Shown one piece after another: positions 30,444 through 39,360 of a stretch of DNA of 64,000 nucleotides. Each line of letters starts with the position of its first letter. Position 1 is the first letter of the stretch. Position numbers and translations under genes: made by a program. The notes beneath the pieces are model-generated. The model saw nothing but the letters and a program-made list of their open reading frames with translations. It did not search any database and was not told the origin of the DNA. Source of the stretch: Janthinobacterium sp. J1-1 (GTDB lineage: Bacteria > Pseudomonadota > Gammaproteobacteria > Burkholderiales > Burkholderiaceae_D); assembly GCF_030944405.1 (NCBI RefSeq), contig NZ_CP132339.1, forward strand, positions 3,906,001 to 3,970,000, read 5' to 3'.

Positions 30444-31046
30444 TCAGTCGTCGAAGCCGCCACCACCGTGGCGCCATTCCGCCGGCAGCTTCTCGTTCGA
30501 GAGGGCGGCGCTGATCGCGTCGATATGCTTGGCCACCACCTCGATATCGCCGTCCTTGAGCAATTTTTCCGCCAGCTTCACCGCGAACGCCCCGGCCCGG
30601 TCAAGGTAGCTGGTATAGGATTTCAGCCGCGTGCATTGCAGCCGCATCTCCTCGGCATCTTTTGACTTCGCGATATTTTCCTTGAGCTTGCAGAAGTCTT
30701 CCGCCGCCACCGCCTGTCCCGATTCTCCGGCCAGTTTGGCAATCGCCACGTAAGCCCACGCCCGCATCGTGATATGCATGCGGATATCAAAGGCGACAAA
30801 GGCCTTCATGTCCTTGTAGCCGGCATCCTGCACCGCCTTTTCCAGGCGCGCCAGGCAAGGCCCGCACGTCAGCAGCGATATCGCCTTGTCGTCGCTCTTG
30901 AGCTTTTCCAGTTCCGGTGACGCCACGGCAAAATTATCGTAGGCCTTGATATAGCGGGCCACGTCTTCGTCGGTCAAGGCGCTGGAAAAAGCACCGCAGG
31001 CGGCCAGCAGCAGCGGCAGGCAAATCAGGAGGAGGAGTTTTTTCAT
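30444..31046 (-). CDS. Conserved hypothetical lipoprotein
   Basis: 200 residues starting MKKLLLLICLPLLLAACG, with a lipobox LAAC (lipidated Cys at 17), so it is probably anchored to a membrane facing the periplasm. The rest is mostly helical with a CGPCLARLEKA segment near 61 that has a CxxC. The start at 31046 is preceded by GGAGGAG, which rules out longer starts. It is convergent with the b561 gene, only 4 bases apart. No function is recognised. Confidence 0.82.
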   Translation of the reverse strand: MKKLLLLICLPLLLAACGAFSSALTDEDVARYIKAYDNFAVASPELEKLKSDDKAISLLTCGPCLARLEKAVQDAGYKDMKAFVAFDIRMHITMRAWAYVAIAKLAGESGQAVAAEDFCKLKENIAKSKDAEEMRLQCTRLKSYTSYLDRAGAFAVKLAEKLLKDGDIEVVAKHIDAISAALSNEKLPAEWRHGGGGFDD

Positions 31047-31258
31047 TTCTTTATCATAACCGGACTGTAGTGCTTTGTAATGCCGTGTAATTGATATGGC
31101 ACACCGGAAAGCACATGCTGTGGTTACGGGGCGAGCAAACACAACCGACGCGAGCGAGAGCAAGCGGTGCGGTGACTGGCTCCTTCGGAAAGTAAATGCC
31201 GCTGTGCATGTGCACTGCGGGCCTGGCCCATAACCTCATGTTTTCACGGAGTTTTACC

Positions 31259-31942
31259 ATGACCATCGTCAGCTATGTTAATGAAAGCAAGCAACTTACC
31301 TCCAGCGACGCCGCAGCCCTGGGCACCGGTACGCCGTACTCGATCAAACTGGTGAACCAGTCGGCCGCGCCCTTCAAATTCTATGTGTACCAGCAACTGC
31401 CGAACCAGCAGTCGGCAAATGTCTTCTCGCTGGCGTGGTTTTGCAGCCCTTACAATATCGCGCCGGGCAACCAGATCACCTTCATGTGGGATATCCAGTA
31501 CGGTTTCGTCTGGGGCGATTCGGGCGTGATCCAGCCTGGCGTGACATTCAATGCAGGCGGCAACGTGTCGGCCGATCCACAGAGCGCCAATTCCACGACC
31601 TTTTCCAGTTCGCCGAATACAGGCCCGAACCTGAGCTCACCGAAACCTGGCCAGCCGCAGGGCTCCCTGATCATCAGCGACGCCGCGAATGTACCGTCCA
31701 ACGAGTTTTCGGTCGGCGTCAGCATGAGCGGCGCGGGTACCTTCGTGACCAATGCCGGGCCCAACCTGACCCATACGTTCACGCCAACGCCGACCTACTG
31801 GATCGCCGCCGGCAGCAATGTGCAAGTCGGTACCGTGATGGATATCACCACGGTCAACCAGAATACGCAGGTCATTTTCCCGCCGAATGTCTACAGCCTG
31901 ACCTACGCGCTGAATTCGTCCAATCAGTGGGTTCCTGCTTAA
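31259..31942 (+). CDS. RhiA-like beta-rich protein, paralogue 1
   Basis: 227 residues, no signal peptide, rich in N, S, T, P and Q, and probably all beta. Blocks VYQQLPNQQ, LAWFCSPYNI, WDIQYGFVWG and VSMSGAGTF recall RhiA, a rhizosphere-expressed protein of Rhizobium leguminosarum; this is from memory and needs a search. CACGGAG lies 7 bases before the ATG. A diverged paralogue follows at 32078 and a sigma-54 activator gene lies 1.5 kb away. The 212 bases upstream include TGGCAC followed by AAAGCAC, but with GG and GC 13 rather than 12 bases apart. Function unknown. Confidence 0.8.
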   Translation: MTIVSYVNESKQLTSSDAAALGTGTPYSIKLVNQSAAPFKFYVYQQLPNQQSANVFSLAWFCSPYNIAPGNQITFMWDIQYGFVWGDSGVIQPGVTFNAGGNVSADPQSANSTTFSSSPNTGPNLSSPKPGQPQGSLIISDAANVPSNEFSVGVSMSGAGTFVTNAGPNLTHTFTPTPTYWIAAGSNVQVGTVMDITTVNQNTQVIFPPNVYSLTYALNSSNQWVPA

Positions 31943-31975
31943 GCTGCCGCCGGCGAAGGGGCGTCTTCAAGCGGG

Positions 31976-31996
31976 TTGTGGCTTGATAAGCCACAG
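31976..31996 (+). repeat. Intercistronic stem-loop 1
   Basis: TGTGGCTT and AAGCCACA form a perfect 8-bp stem around a GAT loop, extendable by further pairs with flanking GG/CC bases. It lies 34 bases after the stop of the first RhiA-like gene. No T-run follows, so it is more likely an mRNA-stability or processing element than a terminator. Confidence 0.6.
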
Positions 31997-32037
31997 CCGC
32001 GTCCTTGACGGGGCGCCATTGCCCAGCAAGCACGGCA

Positions 32038-32060
32038 CCGTGTACCCCGGTGGTACACGG
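32038..32060 (+). repeat. Intercistronic stem-loop 2, next to the second paralogue's start
   Basis: CCGTGTACC and GGTACACGG form a perfect 9-bp stem around a 5-base loop. It ends 17 bases before the ATG at 32078 and just before the AAGGAAAG ribosome site, so it may affect translation or protect the downstream mRNA. A role as operator is also possible because the arms are symmetric. Confidence 0.6.
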
Positions 32061-32077
32061 ATAAGGAAAGACAAACC

Positions 32078-32776
32078 ATGGGCAGCGTTCAGCAATACGA
32101 CCTTTTTTTTGTCAACAACAGCATGGGTGGGGGCAAGGCCTGCGTCTACCAGGATGCCGGCAATATCATTTGCGGCGACGGCAGCCCCAGTGCGCTGGCC
32201 TGGATGATATGCGGTGCCAACCCCGGCGTGCAGATCGATTTCAAATGGCATGTGGAGTACGACTGCGCGTGGTTCAATGCCACCGCGCCCGCGACGCAGC
32301 AGATCAAGACCGCCGATGTCAACGCCGGGACCTCTGTCGTGCTTGCCCTGGATCAGTACGGTTACTCGTTTGTATCGGGGACGGTGCCGCCCGTGCCGGG
32401 CAAGCTGTCGCTACTGGGCGACTACACTATCCCTAGCGTCAATAACGTCCTGCTGGGGATAGGCATGAGCGGGGCAGGGACGTTTGCGTTCCCCGCCCAA
32501 CCCAATGTGAGCCATGGCTTTTCGCCGGTGGCCGACACGTCGCTGTCCTATTGGCTGGCTTTTGGTGGCGACTTTCAGCGCAATCGGCCGGTCGGCCAGG
32601 TGGTGCCGTCGATCAAGCCGATATGCGTGCGTTTTCCCGCCGGGGTATTTGCCATGACCGTGACGCTTGACGCATCCAATATCCTGCGGCTGGTGCCAGG
32701 TTCGCCACCGAACGCAGCACTTGCCAGCGCGCCGTCGTCCGTGAAGATCGTGTACCGGGCCGGTCAGGACGGCTAA
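32078..32776 (+). CDS. RhiA-like beta-rich protein, paralogue 2
   Basis: 232 residues. It shares an ordered set of short blocks with the gene before it: VYQDAGN, SALAWMIC, FKWHVEYDCAW, LGIGMSGAGTF, YWLAFGG and CVRFPAGVFAMTVTLD against CVRF-like IFPPNVYSLTYAL in the first protein. Identity looks low, so the duplication is old or the copies have diverged in role. AAGGAAAG lies 8 bases before the ATG. It overlaps the convergent small gene by 4 bases. No signal peptide; function unknown. Confidence 0.78.
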   Translation: MGSVQQYDLFFVNNSMGGGKACVYQDAGNIICGDGSPSALAWMICGANPGVQIDFKWHVEYDCAWFNATAPATQQIKTADVNAGTSVVLALDQYGYSFVSGTVPPVPGKLSLLGDYTIPSVNNVLLGIGMSGAGTFAFPAQPNVSHGFSPVADTSLSYWLAFGGDFQRNRPVGQVVPSIKPICVRFPAGVFAMTVTLDASNILRLVPGSPPNAALASAPSSVKIVYRAGQDG

Positions 32777-33258
32777 CCTTGCATGCCATCGGCCGGCATG
32801 GCCGCCGGCGGCGTGAACTCGCCCTCAAGATATGAGCCGCGCACAATCCGAAACGGCAGCGGGCCCATACGCACTTCGCCGCGCCGGCGCTCGAATACCG
32901 CCTCGCTGTCGCTCGACGGCGGCAGCGCGCTGGCCAGATGGCGGCGCGCACGGTAAATATGGATGTTCAGGTGCGCGGTGTCGAGCCCCAGCATTTTCGC
33001 CAGCGCATCGACTGCAATCCACCCCTGGCCACTGGGATCGCCACCGCGGTGCGCATCTTGCAGCCGTTGACGCGCAAGCGTGACAAGGCAGTAGTGATGC
33101 ACGCGTTCACCGAGGTCGATATGTTCGCCACGCTCAAGCGCCACACGCAGAAAAATATGTTCCTCGTCGAGGCTGACGTTGAATTGCAGCAGCGCCAGAC
33201 GGTTGCCGGCGGCCGGCAGCAGGCGGCTGAAGAAAGGCGCAATACGGTGGGTGTCCAT
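32773..33258 (-). CDS. Small protein with a winged-helix-like C-terminal half, unknown
   Basis: 161 residues. The middle (WIAVDALAKMLGLDTAHLNI, about 81-100) followed by HIYRARRHLASALP looks like a recognition helix plus basic tail of a winged-helix DNA-binding domain, and the end reads ERRRGEVRMGPLPFRIVRG, which could be the wing. I know of no named family. It lies between the RhiA-like pair and the sigma-54 activator gene, divergent from the latter, so a regulatory role in this block is inferred. Confidence 0.65.
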   Translation of the reverse strand: MDTHRIAPFFSRLLPAAGNRLALLQFNVSLDEEHIFLRVALERGEHIDLGERVHHYCLVTLARQRLQDAHRGGDPSGQGWIAVDALAKMLGLDTAHLNIHIYRARRHLASALPPSSDSEAVFERRRGEVRMGPLPFRIVRGSYLEGEFTPPAAMPADGMQG

Positions 33259-33465
33259 CTCGATGACCTCTGTTATGGAAAGTAATATTGATTACTTATC
33301 AAAAACCATGCCAGTCACCGTTGCGCTTGCCGCCCCGTCGTTCTACCGGGAAATGCCCAAGTTGTCCGTCAATAAGGCTGATATTGACACGTCAACAGCT
33401 GCGCCTTTACACGCCACTGGCAACCCGGCATCATGCTGACACCCACTACTTGCGAGGAAGCACCG

Positions 33466-34956
33466 ATGGCGTCGCCGGATAACGAGCAAACCCTGACGTC
33501 GGTACTGTCGATGCCGCAACATGGCGCCCAGCGCCTGCTGGCGCTGACCATACTGTGGCATCCCGACCTGGCCAGGGTAGGCGAGCAATTCATCGCTGGC
33601 CATGGCGTGTCCGAACTGGCGCTGGACCGCTACGCGCCGGCATTTTGCCTGCCGGGCAAGGAACCGCGCCCGCTGGGCGAGCGCTGCATTGCGCGTGAGC
33701 CGCTGCTGCTGCAGGGCGATGCAGCCGGGGGGCTGACCCTGCGCCCGCCTGCCAGCCGCATGCTCGTCACGCTCGACGGCGCGCCACTGGCGGCGCCGCT
33801 GGCAGTCAGTGCCGCGCGCCTCGACAAGGCACTGGTGCTGGAGCTGGGTGGCGCCGTGCTGCTGTGCGTGCACTGGGCCGAGGGTTTGCCGAAACTGGAG
33901 CAGCAGGGCGAATTGATCGGCGTGAGCAGCCGCATGCGCCGGGTGCGCGAGTCCATCCGCCAGGTTGCCGCCACCGAACTGCCAGTGCTGCTGCTGGGCG
34001 AAACCGGTACCGGCAAGGAGCTCGCCGCGCGTGCCATCCACGCTGCCAGCCTGCATCGCGACGGGCCGCTGGTGGCCGTCAACATGGCGGCGCTCAATGA
34101 GACACTGGCCGCGGCCGATCTGTTTGGCGCGGCCAAGGGGGCTTACACGGGCGCCGAACGGCTGCGTGACGGATTTTTTGCCGAGGCGGCCGGCGGCACC
34201 CTGTTTCTCGATGAAATCGGCAATGCGCCGGTGGCGGTGCAGCCGATGCTGTTGCGGGTGCTGGACGGTGGCGAGTATCGTCCACTGGGCGCCGCGCGAT
34301 CGCTGCAATCGCGGGCGCGCCTGCTGGCCGCCACAGACCAGGACCTGGCCAGTACGAATTTCAACCAGCCGCTGTTGCGGCGCCTGGAGAGTTTCGTGAT
34401 CGAATTGCCCGCGTTGCGCACGCGGCGGGAAGACATCGGCTTGCTGGTCGTGCGCGTGATGCAGGAATGGAATGCCGCTGTCGGTGCACAAGTGAGCCTG
34501 CCTGTGGCGCTGGTGCGCGACCTGTGCTGTCATGATTGGCCGGGCAATGTGCGCCAGTTGCGCAATGTGGTCCGGCGCGCGCTGCTTGCCTTGCAGTCCG
34601 GTATCGTCCCTGCGCTGTCGTCGCTGGTGCCATTGGTGGCGCACGCGCAGGATCCCGCAGTACCGCCGCGTCGGGCCGAACTGGCCAGTGTGGAGCATGC
34701 CGCGGTACTCGACGCGATGGATGCCAACGGCTGGCAGATCCAGGCCGCGTCGCTGGCGCTGGGTGTGTCGCGCCCCTCGATGTACAAATTGCTGGCGGCC
34801 CACCCGCAGATACGCGAGGCGGGCGTGATTCCGCTGGAGCAGTTGCGCGCGGCGCTGGTCGCGCATCAGGGGGATGTCGCGCACTGCGCCGCATCGCTCA
34901 GGACGCCCTGCGAGGCCCTGCGCCGCCGCTTGCGCAGCGAGGGCCTGATCGCCTGA
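33466..34956 (+). CDS. Sigma-54-dependent transcriptional activator without receiver domain
   Basis: 496 residues. The start at 33466 is set by GAGGAAG 7 bases upstream; an in-frame ATG at 33433 lacks this. The first 145 residues may be a degenerate FHA domain (ERCIAREPLLL...LDGAPL...LELGGAVLLCVHW), which would fit a link to the neighbouring Ser/Thr kinase. The AAA+ part has Walker A GETGTGKE (178-185), GAYTGA (225-230) and Walker B LFLDEIG. The C terminus has two HTH-like repeats (IQAASLALGVSRPSMYKLLA and CAASLRTPCEALRRRLRSEG). Its target promoters are not evident, but the RhiA-like genes are the obvious candidates. Confidence 0.9.
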   Translation: MASPDNEQTLTSVLSMPQHGAQRLLALTILWHPDLARVGEQFIAGHGVSELALDRYAPAFCLPGKEPRPLGERCIAREPLLLQGDAAGGLTLRPPASRMLVTLDGAPLAAPLAVSAARLDKALVLELGGAVLLCVHWAEGLPKLEQQGELIGVSSRMRRVRESIRQVAATELPVLLLGETGTGKELAARAIHAASLHRDGPLVAVNMAALNETLAAADLFGAAKGAYTGAERLRDGFFAEAAGGTLFLDEIGNAPVAVQPMLLRVLDGGEYRPLGAARSLQSRARLLAATDQDLASTNFNQPLLRRLESFVIELPALRTRREDIGLLVVRVMQEWNAAVGAQVSLPVALVRDLCCHDWPGNVRQLRNVVRRALLALQSGIVPALSSLVPLVAHAQDPAVPPRRAELASVEHAAVLDAMDANGWQIQAASLALGVSRPSMYKLLAAHPQIREAGVIPLEQLRAALVAHQGDVAHCAASLRTPCEALRRRLRSEGLIA

Positions 34957-34973
34957 GCGGCGCCGCGCGTGCT

Positions 34974-35558
34974 TTACTTGAGCGTGCCGGTGCTGCCCAC
35001 TTCCATTTCCGGATCGAACCAGAAGACCCGCACGTCGCTGACGGCGCCCACGCCGCGCGTAATACGCACCGTCAGTACCAGCGAAAAATCCCAGATGCCA
35101 GGGCTGACGCCGACATCGAGCGAGCCTTTCCATATCTGGTTGACGACGCGTTCGCCGCCTGGCGTGAGTGGATTGACGGTGGCGTAGAAATCGAGCGCCA
35201 TCGGATAACAGGAGCCGACCGCCTGCAGGAAAGGCGAGGGCGGGGCGTACAGGGTATCGAGGCCCTGGCCGCGCTGTATCACCTGGGGCCGGGTGACGAT
35301 CACGCAGTCGATGACCTGGAACGATTGGAAAGCGTTGGCGCCGGTGCTCGCGCCGCTGGCGGTAATGCGCATGAGTAATTGCTCGCCCGGTGCGAAATAC
35401 AGGCTGGCGGCATGCGCGCCGTCGACTGGCGTCGGCTGGGGCGTGGTGGAAGAAACAGGCGTGAAATAGTGATTCAGCGTGTTACCGTGCTGGTCCGCGT
35501 CGAAAGACAGCTGCAGCAGGACCTGGGCAGGCGGCGTGAGCGAGATGGGGTGAGTCAT
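34974..35558 (-). CDS. Conserved hypothetical protein coupled to the Ser/Thr kinase
   Basis: 194 residues, no signal peptide, probably beta-rich, ending VRVFWFDPEMEVGSTGTLK. The FWFDPE ending faintly recalls PixA/AidA inclusion-body proteins, but this is weak. Its ATG overlaps the kinase stop by ATGA, so the two are coupled. It is convergent with the sigma-54 activator gene, with 17 bases between them. Function unknown. Confidence 0.7.
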   Translation of the reverse strand: MTHPISLTPPAQVLLQLSFDADQHGNTLNHYFTPVSSTTPQPTPVDGAHAASLYFAPGEQLLMRITASGASTGANAFQSFQVIDCVIVTRPQVIQRGQGLDTLYAPPSPFLQAVGSCYPMALDFYATVNPLTPGGERVVNQIWKGSLDVGVSPGIWDFSLVLTVRITRGVGAVSDVRVFWFDPEMEVGSTGTLK

Positions 35559-37735
35559 CGTTTATTTTCCATGGCGAGGGTTTGATAACGGGAGTCGCGC
35601 CGCAGCGCGACCAGCTCGGGTTCGCTCTCGATGGCAGAGAGCGGGTACCCCAAGGCAATGGCGCGTGCCAGGTGGGCGATGGCGGCGCCACGTTGGCCGC
35701 TGAGTTCATTGGCGAGCGCTGCGCGAAAGCGCACGTCGGGGCTGGCCGGCGCCATCGCGGCGCCGCGCTCGGTCCATTTCAGCGCATCGGGCACATTGCC
35801 CAGATGGGAGGCATATAGCCCCATGCGCGTGAGAAAGGTGGGATCGTCAGGCGCGCGCGCCAGCATCGGCTGCAGCAACTGCATGGCGCGCCGGTAGGCA
35901 TCGTGCGCGGCCTGTTCGCGCCCTGGCAGCCAGCGCAGCGCGTCGGCCAGGTTGGCCCATTTCAGGTAGTCATTCGGACCGCCCTTGATGGACGATACGG
36001 CATGTTCGAAAGCGGTACTGGCACCAAGAAAATCGCCACGCGCGAACAGCGCCGCGCCCAGGTTGGTGTACAAGGCGCCGCTGGGCTGCATGCGCAGGCC
36101 TTGCTGCAACACGCTCAGTGCCTCGTTGCCCCGTCCCAGGCGAGACAGGGCGGCGCTCAGGTTGGCGTAGCCGAGTACGGCATCGGGTTCCAGTTGCAGG
36201 CTGTGGCGAAATGCCTGTTCCGCCGCGGCATAGTCACCTTGCTGGAAGTGCAGCGTGCCGTCGAGGTCGGCGAAGGTGCGTTCCTGCGGCCAGCGCGCCC
36301 GGGCGCGGGCGATCAGCTCGCGGGCGGCATCGTGGCGCTGCATGCGCAGCAGTACATTGATCTTGGCGTGCAGGGCGGACAGGTCGTCTGGATCGAGCGC
36401 CAGCGCGCGGTCGGCGGCGGACAGCGCATCGGCGCCGCGGCCTTGCAGCGCGGCCACCCAGGACTGCGCCGCATGGGCCAGCGCCAGCTGGTCGTTCTCC
36501 TGGAGCGCCAGCGCGGCACCTGCTGCCGCGCGCGTCAGCCACGTCTCGTCGCGCCCGTCGCCAACATAGCGCATGCTGTACGCCAGTGACTGTCCCGCGG
36601 CCGCTCCGGCATGGTTGGGGTGGCGCTCGAGAATGGCGCCAAATTGCTGCAGCGCTTGTTCAATCGCGCCGTCGCGGTCGGTGTGGCGCAAGGCTTCCAT
36701 GCCGGACTGCATCAGCGCGGAGTCGGATCGCCAGGCGACCGGTGCCTGCCATGATGGTCCTGGCAGCACCAGCGTCGAGGCAGCCATGGCCAGCAATAAT
36801 ATGGCACCGCTCAGCAACACGGCCCGCCGCGGCAGGCGCCTTGCTTGCCACCAGCGCGGCTTCGAGGGCGACGCTGGCGCGGGATCCATGTCGCGCGCGG
36901 GAGCGGTGCAGTGCAGCAGGGCAATCCGGTCGCGTACGGCGCTCATGCTTTGCAAGCGCAAGGACGTGTCGCGCGCGCACATCGCCAGTATCAGCTGCAG
37001 CATATCAGGCTTGATATCGCTCGGAAACTGCCATTGCTGCGCGCTGGAATGCATGTGCGCGCTGGCCAGCGCCAGGCCGTGCAGGCCGGCAAACGGACGT
37101 TCGCCTGTCGCCAGTTGATACAGCACCACCCCCAGCGAATAGATATCGGTGGCGGCGCTCGATGGACGCCCGACCAGGCGCTCCGGCGCCATGTAGGCGA
37201 TGGTGCCCTGGGCATCCTCCGGCGTGCCCGACTGCGTGGCGAGCGGATCGATATGGCGCGCCAGGCCGAAATCGAGGATGCGCACGGTGCCGCCGGGTTC
37301 GAGCATGATATTGCTGGGTTTTAAGTCGCCATGCACCAGGCTTGATGCGTGCGCTTCCACCATGGCGGCGGCAACCTGATCGATGATATCGAGCGCGCGC
37401 GGCATGTCGTTCGCACACTCGGCGATGTGATCGCGCAGTGTCGCGCCGCGCACCAGCTCCATGACGATGTACTGGGAACGGCCGTCATCCTCGAAACCGA
37501 AGATCTTGACAAAGGCGAGATGCTGCAGCGACGCGGCCAGGCGCGCTTCCTGGATCAATTGCGCGCGTGTCGCTTCGCCTCCGGCAATGGCAAGACACTT
37601 CAGGGCTACGCTGCGATGCAATAGTTGATCCCACGCTTCATATACCTGGCCATAGCCGCCTTCGCCCAGACATTGCCGCAATTCATAGTGTCCAACGCGG
37701 GCTACATTTGTTGTGGACGCCAGAGTATGGGCCAT
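35555..37735 (-). CDS. Membrane Ser/Thr protein kinase with C-terminal TPR repeats
   Basis: 726 residues from MAHTLASTTN, preceded by CGGAGCAG; a longer start at 37774 is less likely. Kinase domain about 17-280: glycine loop GEGGYGQVYEA, K46, E63, catalytic loop HGDLKPSN (D137) and DFG (D155). The HGD form makes it a non-RD kinase. One membrane helix lies at about 305-324. The remaining 400 residues are helical TPR-type repeats (for example QGDYAAAEQAFRHSLQLEPD), probably periplasmic. The gene is coupled to the hypothetical protein downstream and converges on the sigma-54 activator gene. Kinase plus FHA-like activator suggests phospho-dependent control. Confidence 0.92.
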   Translation of the reverse strand: MAHTLASTTNVARVGHYELRQCLGEGGYGQVYEAWDQLLHRSVALKCLAIAGGEATRAQLIQEARLAASLQHLAFVKIFGFEDDGRSQYIVMELVRGATLRDHIAECANDMPRALDIIDQVAAAMVEAHASSLVHGDLKPSNIMLEPGGTVRILDFGLARHIDPLATQSGTPEDAQGTIAYMAPERLVGRPSSAATDIYSLGVVLYQLATGERPFAGLHGLALASAHMHSSAQQWQFPSDIKPDMLQLILAMCARDTSLRLQSMSAVRDRIALLHCTAPARDMDPAPASPSKPRWWQARRLPRRAVLLSGAILLLAMAASTLVLPGPSWQAPVAWRSDSALMQSGMEALRHTDRDGAIEQALQQFGAILERHPNHAGAAAGQSLAYSMRYVGDGRDETWLTRAAAGAALALQENDQLALAHAAQSWVAALQGRGADALSAADRALALDPDDLSALHAKINVLLRMQRHDAARELIARARARWPQERTFADLDGTLHFQQGDYAAAEQAFRHSLQLEPDAVLGYANLSAALSRLGRGNEALSVLQQGLRMQPSGALYTNLGAALFARGDFLGASTAFEHAVSSIKGGPNDYLKWANLADALRWLPGREQAAHDAYRRAMQLLQPMLARAPDDPTFLTRMGLYASHLGNVPDALKWTERGAAMAPASPDVRFRAALANELSGQRGAAIAHLARAIALGYPLSAIESEPELVALRRDSRYQTLAMENKR

Positions 37736-37950
37736 GGTACTGCTCCGTGAGAGGCTGTCTATCGCAAAAGACACATTGCCTGAAGAATATCATCCTTGAT
37801 CCAGGTATAGCTAACAATGTTTTTTTAAAATAACATTTTCCTGGTCAAACTTTACCGCTGTCACCACTGGCCGCCGGCGTGTTTCCGCTCTGCGCCACGT
37901 GCTCAAGGCGCCCGGCGTGCATTAGCCGGATGAACGTGCGTCCGGCCCGG

Positions 37951-39360
37951 CTACAGCACCGCCGGCTGCGCCAAGGGCGGGTGCTTCAGCGCGTCGGCGA
38001 TGCGCTGCAGCGCCTGGCCGATCTCTTGCTGGCTGGCGATGCCGCCGATGCATACCCGGATCGCCTGCGGCGCCGTGCCGTCCACGGCGAAGGCGTCGCT
38101 CGGCACCACGCCGATGCCGGTGGCCCGCAGATGCGCGGTCAGCGCCAGGCGGTCCCACTGCGGCGGCAAGTTGATCCACAGATGAAAACCCTCGGGGTGG
38201 GCCAGGTAGCTGCCTGGGGGCAGGATGCGCGCCGCCAGCCGTTGCCGGGCCATCGATTCCTTGCGGATCGCGTTGAGCGCGAGGTCGGCGATGCCGTCCC
38301 TGATCCAGCGCGTGGCCAGCGCCGCCGTGAATGGCGCGGCCATCACGGCGGTGGCGCGCAGGGCGGCGGCCACCCGCGCCGCGCTCACGTCGTCCGGCGC
38401 GGCCACATACGCCAGGCGCAGGCCGGCGCCCACGCACTTGGCCAGGCCCGCCACATGATAGGTGATGTCAGGGCCGCTGGCGGCCAGCGGCGGCGGCCCG
38501 CTGCGCGGCAGGAAGCCATAGGCGTCGTCCTCGATGATGGGCACGCCATAATTGCGGGCCACCTGCACCAGCGCCTGGCGCCGCTGGGCCGACATGGTGG
38601 CCGTGGTCGGATTGAGCAGGGTGGGGTTGCAATACAGCGCGCGCGGGGCATACTGCGCGCACGCCGCCGCAAACGCCAGCGCGTCGATGCCTTCGCCGTC
38701 CATCGGCAGGCCCACCAGCCGCAGGTTCATCAGGCCGGCCAGCGCGCGCAGGCCCGGGTAGGTGAGCGCCTCGCAGCACACCACGGAACCAGGCGGTGCG
38801 ATGGTGCTCAGTATCGCCAGCAGCGCCGCCTGCGCGCCCGGCACCACCAGCAGGCGTTCCGGCGCGATCGCCAGGCCGCGCCGCCGCAGCCACAGCGCGC
38901 CGGCCTCGCGGTCCGCCGCCGAGCCGCCAAAATCCTGGTAGCGCAGCAGGCCGGGCATGTCGGCGCCGATGTCGGCCAGGCTGGCGCGCATCAGCGCCAG
39001 CAGCTCCGGCGTGAATGGCTCCGGCGGCATGTTCATCGACAGGTCGACCTGCGGCCGCGCCGCCACCGCACGCGGGATCGCCAGCGCGCGCTTGCCGCAG
39101 ACAAACGTGCCGCGGCCGACGGTGGAGTCGACCAGCCCGCGCTTGTGCGCCTCGGCGTAGGCGCGCGCCACGGTGGTGAAGTCGATGCCCAGCGCCTCGG
39201 CCAGGGCGCGCTGGGCCGGCAGGCGCTGTTCCGCCACCAGGCGGCCGATGGCGATGTCGGCGCCGATGGCGTCGGCGATCAGCAGGTAGACGGGGCCTTG
39301 GCCCTTTTTCAGCTTGGGCAGCCAGGCGGCGGCGTTTTTCGGCACGATCGATCCAGTCAA
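37951..39360 (-). CDS. MocR-type regulator (GntR HTH fused to PLP aminotransferase fold)
   Basis: About 469 residues. The N-terminal GntR winged helix (LPAQRALAEALGIDFTTVARAYAEAHKRGL, about 47-76, split here into pieces) is followed by a fold-type I aminotransferase domain. The PLP lysine is in HVAGLAKCVGAGLRLAYV; EDDAYGF and YCNPTLLNPT are conserved blocks. The start is uncertain: TTG at 39360 or GTG at 39345. It reads away from the Nit1C cluster, and the same TTGACTGGAT sequence occurs at its own start and in the promoter region of the cluster, so it very likely controls both. Confidence 0.9.
   Translation of the reverse strand: MTGSIVPKNAAAWLPKLKKGQGPVYLLIADAIGADIAIGRLVAEQRLPAQRALAEALGIDFTTVARAYAEAHKRGLVDSTVGRGTFVCGKRALAIPRAVAARPQVDLSMNMPPEPFTPELLALMRASLADIGADMPGLLRYQDFGGSAADREAGALWLRRRGLAIAPERLLVVPGAQAALLAILSTIAPPGSVVCCEALTYPGLRALAGLMNLRLVGLPMDGEGIDALAFAAACAQYAPRALYCNPTLLNPTTATMSAQRRQALVQVARNYGVPIIEDDAYGFLPRSGPPPLAASGPDITYHVAGLAKCVGAGLRLAYVAAPDDVSAARVAAALRATAVMAAPFTAALATRWIRDGIADLALNAIRKESMARQRLAARILPPGSYLAHPEGFHLWINLPPQWDRLALTAHLRATGIGVVPSDAFAVDGTAPQAIRVCIGGIASQQEIGQALQRIADALKHPPLAQPAVL
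39349..39360. promoter_or_regulatory. MocR half-site at its own start
   Basis: CGATCCAGTCAA here is identical to the right arm of the perfect palindrome at 39655-39678. It overlaps the proposed TTG start codon, so binding would repress the regulator's own gene or its translation start lies at the GTG downstream. Confidence 0.5.

Noticed and set aside
31097..31113. Sigma-54 promoter upstream of the first RhiA-like gene (TGGCAC then AAAGCAC)
   Set aside because: GG and GC are 13 bases apart. Sigma-54 tolerates little change in this spacing, so it is not listed as a promoter.
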